From Acetobacteraceae bacterium (GTDB lineage: Bacteria; Pseudomonadota; Alphaproteobacteria; Acetobacterales; Acetobacteraceae): a stretch of 5,518 nt of DNA. Below the pieces are notes generated by a model. It saw only the letters and a program-made list of their open reading frames with translations, searched no databases and was not told the origin of the DNA. The stretch lies in contig PLSZ01000048.1 of NCBI GenBank assembly GCA_003164305.1, forward strand, positions 1 through 5,518. The letters are read 5' to 3'. The position numbers and the translations under genes are program-made. This document shows, in pieces, positions 1 to 5,035 of the stretch. Position 1 is the first letter of the stretch, and each line of letters starts with the position of its first letter.

Positions 1-2
1 CA

Positions 3-92
3 AGGGTTTGGATGGCCGGTATTACGCGGGAAACCGTTGACCTCAACGCGAAAGTCGCTAACCAGTACAGTTATTTCATGACCCCAGTGTAG
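3..92 (+). CDS. Possible C-terminal end of a rightward gene entering from the left edge
   Basis: An open frame runs in from the left edge and ends at the TAG at 90-92. It reads about 29 residues and ends in NQYSYFMTPV. The composition is protein-like, with mixed charged, aromatic and aliphatic residues and no low-complexity Arg/Ala/Pro runs of the kind shadow frames show here. The other two forward frames also stay open for part of this stretch, so length gives little support. If real, the gene converges on the DUF1905 gene and overlaps its 3' end by 17 nt. No family is recognisable from so short a tail. It could equally be intergenic sequence. Confidence 0.25.
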   Translation, partial: RVWMAGITRETVDLNAKVANQYSYFMTPV

Positions 93-510
93 CAACCAGT
101 CTGCCGATCCGGCGTTGCCGAACGTCCACACTTTTCGCCTTCTCGATGTTGGCCGCGTGCTTGCGTTTGAGGCCGAGTGGCAGGCGCTCGAAAGCAATTC
201 GTGCCGCGGGAGCGCCGTTCAAAGCGTGGAGCAGATCCGATGGCAAGGATACGTCTCTCGGCTCGCGGTCAGGCTGAAGATCGACTTCGACAATGTCCCC
301 TTCGGCAATGCGCGCACCCGCGCGATTCGCGGTGCTGATGCCGATCAGGCGTTGGCCTCGCATCAACGCGACTCTGCTGCGCCACGCATGGCAGTTGATC
401 GTGATGGCGACCAGCGGGCGGGCTTCAGGTCCGAGGACCTGCATGACATCAGCGGGAACTTCGACACCAGTCGCGTTCCCCGAAGGAATGACGAGAGTTC
501 GATACTTCAA
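76..510 (-). CDS. DUF1905 / YdeI-OmdA family small protein
   Basis: This is a 144-residue protein in the usual size range for this family. Residues about 3-82 match a DUF1905-type beta domain: an opening KYRTLVIPSGNATGVEVP, then the ITINCHAWRSRVALM strands, then EGDIVEVDL. Residues about 88-144 match the YdeI/OmpD-associated (OmdA) helical domain: LPSDLLHAL, then a KRKHAANIEKAK helix, then the signature VRQRRIGRLV. Biochemical function is not established; the family name comes from weak links to bacteriocin protection and OmpD. No signal peptide or membrane segment is visible, so it is probably cytoplasmic. The start is a TTG at 510-508, the only plausible initiator before the conserved N-terminus. 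It overlaps the TGA of the MFS gene by 2 nt, with only a weak GGA upstream, so translation is probably coupled. It is the last gene of the leftward cluster. Family call firm; role in the pathway unknown. Confidence 0.85.
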   Translation of the reverse strand: MKYRTLVIPSGNATGVEVPADVMQVLGPEARPLVAITINCHAWRSRVALMRGQRLIGISTANRAGARIAEGDIVEVDLQPDREPRDVSLPSDLLHALNGAPAARIAFERLPLGLKRKHAANIEKAKSVDVRQRRIGRLVATLGS

Positions 511-1883
511 CTTACAGGATCCAGGCCCGTAACGGCGGAACGCGGCGCTGGATCGGGATTCTGTGTCATCCCGACCAGCGCCCGCCGTCGGTTGACGACC
601 CCCAGAGCGATCACCGCGACCGTGGCGATGGCGGCGGTGACACAGGCCACCAGGAAGATTTCTCGTGGTGGCAAGCCCATCGTCAGCAATTCGCCGCCCA
701 GCCAGGGTCCGAAGATCGCGCCCGTGCGGCCGATGCCCAGGGCCCATGCCATGCCGGTGTTGCGGACGCGGGCGGGGTAGAGCGCGCCGGTCATGCCGTT
801 CAGCCCGGTCTGACTGCCGACCGTGCAACAGCCAACCAGGAAGATGACCGCCAGCAGCGCGAGATAAGGCAGCGCGGCCAGGCCCACCAGCGCGATGAAG
901 ATAATCCCCAGAAACAATGTCACGCGCAGAACGTTCGGCGCGCCGAACTTCGTCGCCAACGGCGCGATCGCGAACACGCTGACCAGCGGCCCGGCGTCTC
1001 GCAACGCCGAGGCGAACACCGCGTCGGCCGGCGAAAGCCCTGACAGCGACAGCACTGTCGGCATCCAGTAGCCAATGAGGTACATGCTGAGCAGATTGCA
1101 GAAGAACATGATCCAGATCAGGATCGTCGTCGCGGTGAGCCCATCCCGGAACAGCCCCATCACCGGATTGCCGACCGCGACATCGACGTGATGCCGCGGC
1201 GTATCCAGGTCGATGCCGAGTTGTCGCATCAATCGCGCGCCGCTCTCGTTCAGCCGCCCTTTGGCCAGCAGGAAACGCGGCGATTCCGGCAGCCAGAACA
1301 GCGTCGCCGGGATCAGCACCAGGGGCAACAGACCACCGATCCAGAAAATCACCGTCCAGCCGTATGTCGGCAGCAACCAGGAGACCAGCATCCCGCCCGC
1401 GAATCCGCCCAACGGCGCGCCGGTGAACACGATCATGACACCGCCCGCGCGCAACCGCTCCGGCAGGTAGTCGGACGACAACGCGACAGTCGCGGGCAAC
1501 AACATCCCGATGCCGATGCCGGTAATCAACCGTAACATCACCAGGTCCTGCACCGAGGCCACGCGCGTACAGGCGAGCGACGATACCGCCAGCACCACCA
1601 GGCTGGCGATCAACACCGGTTTGCGCCCGATACGGTCGCCGATCGGGCCCGACGATAAGGCGCCGATCATGATGCCGACGCTGGACATGACGAACGTGTT
1701 GGCGAACGCGGCGCCGGGCTGGCTCCAGGCCCGAATCAACGCCGGCACCGCCATGCTGATTGAACTGATATCGTAACCATCGAAAATCTGCGCCAGCATG
1801 CACAGGAACAGGACCCGGATCTGCAACGGCCCGAGTGTTTGAGTCTCGAGCCGTCGTTCGGCGTGGGATTGCGGTTGTGACAT
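507..1883 (-). CDS. MFS transporter, aromatic acid:H+ symporter (AAHS)-like
   Basis: This 458-residue inner-membrane carrier has about 12 hydrophobic segments in two halves, split by a hydrophilic loop at about 200-248 (PESPRFLLAKGR onward). TM1 carries DGYD (residues 35-38), the charged motif of PcaK/BenK-type carriers that is known to matter for transport in PcaK. MFS motif A is intact in loop 2-3 (GPIGDRIGRK, 79-88), and its copy near 307-319 is degenerate. The TM10-11 region (YPARVRNTGMAWALGIGRTG, 369-388) is typical of the AAHS family. The likely role is proton-coupled import of an organic, perhaps aromatic, acid. The ATG at 1883 is chosen for the GGGAGG 8 nt upstream and because the protein then begins just before TM1; the frame stays open further upstream but lacks transporter-like sequence. 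It lies 32 bp after the flavin oxidoreductase, so the two are probably co-transcribed. Substrate unknown; related sugar or other organic-anion carriers are possible. Confidence 0.92.
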   Translation of the reverse strand: MSQPQSHAERRLETQTLGPLQIRVLFLCMLAQIFDGYDISSISMAVPALIRAWSQPGAAFANTFVMSSVGIMIGALSSGPIGDRIGRKPVLIASLVVLAVSSLACTRVASVQDLVMLRLITGIGIGMLLPATVALSSDYLPERLRAGGVMIVFTGAPLGGFAGGMLVSWLLPTYGWTVIFWIGGLLPLVLIPATLFWLPESPRFLLAKGRLNESGARLMRQLGIDLDTPRHHVDVAVGNPVMGLFRDGLTATTILIWIMFFCNLLSMYLIGYWMPTVLSLSGLSPADAVFASALRDAGPLVSVFAIAPLATKFGAPNVLRVTLFLGIIFIALVGLAALPYLALLAVIFLVGCCTVGSQTGLNGMTGALYPARVRNTGMAWALGIGRTGAIFGPWLGGELLTMGLPPREIFLVACVTAAIATVAVIALGVVNRRRALVGMTQNPDPAPRSAVTGLDPVS

Positions 1884-1891
1884 GGACGAAG

Positions 1892-1897
1892 CCTCCC
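1892..1897 (-). promoter_or_regulatory. Shine-Dalgarno site for the MFS gene
   Basis: On the minus strand GGGAGG lies 8 nt before the ATG at 1883. It is a strong purine-rich site inside the 32-bp gap after the oxidoreductase stop codon. It settles the transporter start within a frame that stays open far upstream. Confidence 0.75.
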
Positions 1898-1915
1898 GGT
1901 TTTCCGGCGTTGTTG

Positions 1916-3115
1916 TCAGGCGGCGTGGGCTTCGGCCGCCGGTACCGTGGTGATCTGATGTGCCTGCACGATGGGCAACACGTCGCGCGCGAAGCGTTTG
2001 ATCTGTTCCACGAACATTTCCTGTCGCATGGCGCCGCGGTTGAAGTTGATTTGCACGGTGCCGGCGCCGGTGTGCTCGGCGAGGCGGATGATTTTGTCCG
2101 CGACCTCCGCCGGCGTGCCCCACGGCAGGCGCTCGGCGATCTTTTCGACGTCGGCCTCGGTCATGTTGCGAAAATCGCCGCGATTGAATTCGGCGGCGCG
2201 CAGGTTTTCCGGGCGGACGTAATCGGTGGAGGAGGACGTGCTGTAGCCGGTTTCCCGCTGCATCGATGTCTCGGTGAAGTTGCCATGACTGAACAGCGTG
2301 CGATTGAAATACAGCAGATACGGCCCGCATTCCCGGATGGCGTCGGCGCGGCTGTTGGCGACGTAAACGTTGACGCCGACCGACAGATGATCGGGTGTGA
2401 TGCGCCGTCCGTTCGCGGCGAGGCATTTCGCGTAATACGCGATGATGTCGTCCTGCAGTCCGCCGGGCGCCAGGCCCGGCGTGATCCGAATGTCGTTACG
2501 CGCGGCGAATTCAATCGATTCCTTGCTGCTGACCACTGGGGTCCAGATTTCCGGCCGCGGTTGCTGCACCGGACGCGGCCACAACGCGACGTCTTTGTAC
2601 GACCAGAACCGGCCTTGGTATGAGAAGACTTCCTCGCTCCAGGCGCGGGTGACGATTTCGAACGCCTCTTCGAACCGGGCGCGCGAATCCGACAGCGGAA
2701 CGTTGTGCACCTGATACTCGCGCGGAATGCCACGGGCGAACCCGCAGATCAGACGGCCGTTCGACAGGCAGTCGAGCATCGCCAGTTCCTCGGCGAGGCG
2801 CAGCGGTTCGTGCAGCGGCAGCAGATTGCCGTAGATCAGCAGCTTCACCTGTTTCGTGCGTTGCGCCGCGGACGCCGCCATCAGGTTGGGCGAATTCATC
2901 AGTCCATACGGCGAACAATGATGCTCATTGAACCCAAGTCCGTCGTAGCCGAGTTGATCGATCAGTTCCCAGGCGTCGAGATGCTCGGCGTAGGTGCGGA
3001 CCGCGACCTCCGGTTTGAAATGCCGGCCGGCGAGCGGGTAGGGGAGTTCGCCGCCCGTCTTCAGATGGTCGAGGTGCTCGCCATACGCGAGGAGATCGAA
3101 GACGAAAACTTTCAT
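1916..3115 (-). CDS. LLM-class flavin-dependent oxidoreductase (bacterial luciferase-like)
   Basis: This 399-residue protein has the luciferase-like TIM-barrel fold (Pfam PF00296 type). The N-terminal strand MKVFVFDLL is followed by the family hallmark GFNEHHCSPYGLMNSPNL (61-78), then a NLLPLHEPLRLAEELAMLD block (98-116) and SNGRLICGFARGIPREY (118-134). WTPVVSSKESIEFAA (191-205) and WGTPAEVADKI (332-342) are the usual C-terminal blocks. Family members use reduced FMN or FAD and O2 to oxygenate or desulfonate small molecules, or use F420 in some actinobacteria. A flavin reductase partner is not in the window. No signal peptide is seen, so it is cytoplasmic. The ATG at 3115 gives the canonical start; a GGA lies 8 nt upstream, a modest ribosome site. 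It is the first gene of the leftward cluster and is followed by the MFS carrier, which suggests it acts on an imported compound. Substrate cannot be assigned. Confidence 0.93.
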   Translation of the reverse strand: MKVFVFDLLAYGEHLDHLKTGGELPYPLAGRHFKPEVAVRTYAEHLDAWELIDQLGYDGLGFNEHHCSPYGLMNSPNLMAASAAQRTKQVKLLIYGNLLPLHEPLRLAEELAMLDCLSNGRLICGFARGIPREYQVHNVPLSDSRARFEEAFEIVTRAWSEEVFSYQGRFWSYKDVALWPRPVQQPRPEIWTPVVSSKESIEFAARNDIRITPGLAPGGLQDDIIAYYAKCLAANGRRITPDHLSVGVNVYVANSRADAIRECGPYLLYFNRTLFSHGNFTETSMQRETGYSTSSSTDYVRPENLRAAEFNRGDFRNMTEADVEKIAERLPWGTPAEVADKIIRLAEHTGAGTVQINFNRGAMRQEMFVEQIKRFARDVLPIVQAHQITTVPAAEAHAA

Positions 3116-3142
3116 GGACGCGTTCCGTTGAGGATTACGCGC

Positions 3143-3172
3143 AGTGTGCGGGGGAGGGATGGCCGCGGTCAA
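3143..3172 (-). promoter_or_regulatory. Candidate sigma70-like promoter for the leftward cluster
   Basis: On the minus strand TTGACC (3172-3167) matches the -35 consensus at five of six positions. It is followed after 18 nt by CACACT (3148-3143), which matches the -10 at only three of six. A start around 3135 would leave a leader of roughly 20 nt before the ATG. The weak -10 means this is a guess; an activator-dependent promoter would look similar. Confidence 0.22.
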
Positions 3173-3251
3173 TCGGGTTCGCCGGTCCGCCCATTGCCTT
3201 TCTCGCCCAGAAGGCGAAACTGCCAGGGAGCAATCGATGACCATTCCACGC

Positions 3252-3258
3252 GGGAGGA
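3252..3258 (+). promoter_or_regulatory. Shine-Dalgarno site for the KPR-family gene
   Basis: GGGAGGA lies 4 nt before the ATG at 3263, a strong site at slightly short spacing. It fixes the start that yields the Rossmann-fold N-terminus. It also argues against the out-of-frame ATG at 3237 as the main initiator. Confidence 0.75.
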
Positions 3259-3262
3259 AGCA

Positions 3263-4327
3263 ATGGGTTACAAGATCGCCGTCATGGGCACCGGCGCCGT
3301 CGGTGCCTACGCCGGAGCGCATATGGCGCGCGCGGGCGAGGACATCACGTTCATCGATCCCTGGCCGGCCAACGTCGAGCAAATGAAAGCCAACGGCCTC
3401 AAGGTTTCGCACATCCGCGACGTGCCGGAATGGACGACGCCGGTGCGCGCCTTGCATCTGACGGAACTCCAGCAGGCGGCGAAGGAAAAGCCCTTCGACA
3501 TCGCCTTCGTCTGCATGAAATCCTACGACACCGAGTGGGCGACGACGATGATCGCGCAGTACCTCGGCCCGAACGGCTTCGTGGTTTCGTTGCAGAACTG
3601 CATGAATGAAGAAACCATCGCCGGCGTCGTCGGTTGGGGCAAGGTGGTCGGCTGCATCGCCAGCTCCATCACCGTCGATCTGTGCGAGCCCGGCCACGTG
3701 CGTCGCGCCGCCGGCAAAAGCGGCGACAAGCACACGGTGTTTCGCACTGGCGAGGTGCATGGCCGGATCACCGACCGGGTGACGGAGATCAAGCGGCTCG
3801 TTTCGTACGCGGACTCAGCGCTGGCCACCACCAATCTGTGGGGGGAGCGGTGGTCGAAACTGGTGACCAACGCCATGGCCAACGGCATGTCGGCCAGCAC
3901 CGGCCTGGTCAGCAAGGCAATCCTCACCAACGACGCGCTGCGTCACTTCGGCGCGCGGCTCGGCTCCGAGGCGATCCGCGTCGGACAGGCTCTGGGCTAT
4001 GAACTGGAAGAAGTGCATCATATCGATCCAGAAATCATCGCGAAAGCGGGCGAAGGCGATGCCGCCGCGACCAAGGAATATGACGAGCACCGTCTGGCCG
4101 AGGTCAGCAAAGCCGGCGGCGGCGAGCACCGCCCGTCGATGGGTCAGGACATGGTCAAAGGCCGCCGCACGGAAATCGAGTTCCTCAATGGGCTGATCAC
4201 CCGCAAAGGCGATGAGGTCGGCATTCCGACGCCGGCCAATCGCGCTTTGGTGGACATCGTCAAGCGCGTGGAGAAGGGCGAGTTGAAGCCGGATCCAAAG
4301 CATATTCTGGATTTGCGGCTGAACTGA
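3263..4327 (+). CDS. 2-dehydropantoate 2-reductase (ApbA/PanE) family dehydrogenase
   Basis: This is a 354-residue cytoplasmic NAD(P)H-dependent oxidoreductase. The N-terminal Rossmann domain has GTGAVG at 9-14, Lys86 in CMKSYD and Asn112 in LQNCMN, matching the family's cofactor and substrate contacts. The C-terminal domain carries WSKLVTNAMANGMSASTG (197-214) with the likely catalytic Lys199, Asn203 and Asn207, then RPSMGQDMVKGRRTEIE (290-306) with Ser292 and Glu304. These spacings (4, 4 and 12) equal those of K176/N180/N184 and S244/E256 in E. coli PanE. It is about 50 residues longer than PanE (303), with extra length before Lys199 and between Asn207 and Ser292. Asp32 ends the second beta strand where PanE has a phosphate-binding Arg region, which hints at NADH rather than NADPH use. 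It is transcribed away from the monooxygenase cluster. Because of that context, reduction or oxidation of a catabolic keto/hydroxy acid is as likely as pantothenate synthesis, so I give no gene symbol. Confidence 0.9.
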   Translation: MGYKIAVMGTGAVGAYAGAHMARAGEDITFIDPWPANVEQMKANGLKVSHIRDVPEWTTPVRALHLTELQQAAKEKPFDIAFVCMKSYDTEWATTMIAQYLGPNGFVVSLQNCMNEETIAGVVGWGKVVGCIASSITVDLCEPGHVRRAAGKSGDKHTVFRTGEVHGRITDRVTEIKRLVSYADSALATTNLWGERWSKLVTNAMANGMSASTGLVSKAILTNDALRHFGARLGSEAIRVGQALGYELEEVHHIDPEIIAKAGEGDAAATKEYDEHRLAEVSKAGGGEHRPSMGQDMVKGRRTEIEFLNGLITRKGDEVGIPTPANRALVDIVKRVEKGELKPDPKHILDLRLN

Positions 4328-4347
4328 GAAGGCGAGGGGGGGCGCGG

Positions 4348-4376
4348 CCGGGGACAAAATCCCGACGCGTTCCCGG
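4348..4376. other. Small stem-loop downstream of the KPR-family gene
   Basis: CCGGGGAC (4348-4355) can pair with GTTCCCGG (4369-4376), giving 8 bp with one G-U pair and a 13-nt loop. It starts 20 nt after the rightward stop codon. No T-run follows, so it is not a classic intrinsic terminator, but it could help end transcription or stabilise the mRNA 3' end. In GC-rich sequence such a stem can arise by chance. Confidence 0.35.
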
Positions 4377-4387
4377 TCTCCACGCCC

Positions 4388-4470
4388 GCTTTATCGCGGA
4401 GGACGCGGAGGATTAGCGACAACGCATTTTCGCGAGGAATGAGCAATCTCCGCGTCCTCCGTGTTAAAGC
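4388..4470. repeat. Long imperfect inverted repeat with tandem CGCGGAGGA units
   Basis: The left arm 4388-4414 begins GCTTTA and ends ATT, and the right arm 4445-4470 is its reverse complement apart from two mismatches and one unpaired base. That is 24 paired positions, including an unbroken 14-bp core CGGAGGACGCGGAG. The 30-nt spacer is 4415-4444. The left arm contains two exact head-to-tail copies of CGCGGAGGA (4395-4403 and 4404-4412). The element lies between convergent genes, where a bidirectional terminator or a dispersed palindromic repeat of the REP or MITE-remnant kind is expected. Repeats of GCGGAGGAC/GCAGAGGAC type recur between genes in many environmental bacteria, but I cannot check copy number here. 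No target-site duplication is obvious. Confidence 0.8.
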
Positions 4471-4507
4471 GGACCATGCGACAAGCACAAACGGTGCCTC
4501 ACAGCAT

Positions 4508-5035
4508 TCACAACTCGATCACCCCGCCCATCAATCCCTTCGCCACCGCCTCCGCCCGATTGGTCGCACCCAGCCGAGCGAACAACGCCTCCAGATGAAA
4601 CTTCACCGTGTGCACGGAAATCCCCAGATGCCGCGCCACGGCCTTGTTGCTCATGCCCTGACCGATCAACGTCAGAATTTCCGTCTCCCGCGGGGTCAAC
4701 GGCGAGTCCTCCCCGGCCGGTGCGAATCCGGAACGTTCCCTCGGCCACGGCGCGCGCACCAGCAAACCGGCCGTCACCGCGCGTAACGCCAGATCCAGCC
4801 GCTCCGCGCTGACATCCCTCGGCAACACGCCGGCCGGAGGATCCCGCGGCAACCGCTCCGTCAGCATCACCACCGGCGCGTCGGTCTCCGCTGGCGCCGC
4901 CTCACCGGGCACCGAATCGCACAGCACCACGTCAGGGGTGTCCGTGACCACCGCGTGACCGGCCTCGGCCAGCACGGCGGTCAGGCCGTGCCGGCGCACA
5001 GGGTCAGACGCCACCAGCCTGACCCGGAGACTCAC
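4508..5035 (-). CDS. LuxR/NarL-family regulator with shortened, degenerate receiver
   Basis: This 175-residue DNA-binding regulator has a clear LuxR-type helix-turn-helix at about 111-175: LTPRETEILTLIGQGMSNKAVA, then the recognition helix ISVHTVKFHLEALFARLG, then NRAEAVAKGL. Residues 1-90 resemble a receiver domain but are about 30 residues shorter than usual. Asp11 is the only visible member of the acidic pair, Asp40 (DVVLCDSVPG) may be the phosphoacceptor, and Thr59 fits the switch Thr. The conserved Lys of the GxLxK motif reads Arg73 (GVLPRD). Phosphorylation may therefore be weak or absent. The start is GTG at 5035-5033, overlapping the TGA of the upstream HtrA-like gene by 4 nt (GTGA) with no clear Shine-Dalgarno site, so translation is probably coupled. 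No histidine kinase is in view. Targets unknown. It ends in convergence with the KPR-family gene. Confidence 0.9.
   Translation of the reverse strand: MSLRVRLVASDPVRRHGLTAVLAEAGHAVVTDTPDVVLCDSVPGEAAPAETDAPVVMLTERLPRDPPAGVLPRDVSAERLDLALRAVTAGLLVRAPWPRERSGFAPAGEDSPLTPRETEILTLIGQGMSNKAVARHLGISVHTVKFHLEALFARLGATNRAEAVAKGLMGGVIEL

Larger units (their letters stand above)
3116..3262. promoter_or_regulatory. Divergent intergenic control region
   Basis: These 147 bp separate the start of the leftward monooxygenase cluster from the start of the rightward dehydrogenase, so promoters for both must lie here or inside the genes. A weak sigma70-like candidate for the leftward unit is listed separately, and no convincing -35/-10 pair was found for the rightward gene. 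A short inverted repeat, TCGCC-5 nt-GGCGA (3203-3217), sits about 45 bp before the rightward start and could be a protein site or chance. No regulator gene adjoins this region. Confidence 0.55.

Noticed and set aside
511..1803. Open minus-strand frame running upstream of the DUF1905 protein through the transporter gene
   Set aside because: Its translation there is Arg/His/Gly-rich and lacks family features, while the overlapping frame is a clear MFS transporter. Only the part from 510 down matches DUF1905.
1884..2426. Upstream in-frame extension of the MFS gene
   Set aside because: The extra residues are Arg-rich shadow sequence overlapping the oxidoreductase gene. The strong Shine-Dalgarno site before 1883 gives the right start.
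1835..2623. 262-codon plus-strand frame antisense to the oxidoreductase
   Set aside because: Its translation shows no recognisable fold and mirrors codon bias of the opposite strand. It also starts inside the MFS gene.
2705..3262. Upstream in-frame extension of the KPR-family gene on the plus strand
   Set aside because: It is antisense to the oxidoreductase, and the Rossmann motif and a strong ribosome site begin at 3252-3263.
3237..3386. Possible 49-codon upstream ORF starting MTIPRG and overlapping the KPR-family start out of frame
   Set aside because: A GGGAG precedes it, but the translation becomes Arg/Ser/Ala/Pro-rich shadow sequence and it would interfere with the better-placed ribosome site at 3252.
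3116..3760. Upstream in-frame extension of the LLM oxidoreductase
   Set aside because: It lies antisense to the KPR-family gene and the luciferase-like homology begins exactly at the ATG at 3115.
3815..4357. 180-codon minus-strand frame antisense to the KPR-family gene
   Set aside because: Shadow frame of a well-supported gene, with no motif and no ribosome site at its start.
4348..4376. Intrinsic terminator for the KPR-family gene
   Set aside because: A stem can form but no T-run follows it, so it was kept only as an unassigned stem-loop.
4439..4786. 115-codon plus-strand frame beginning in the inverted repeat
   Set aside because: It is antisense to the helix-turn-helix of the LuxR-type regulator and starts within the repeat. 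Its composition is Arg/His/Gln/Pro-rich without a motif.
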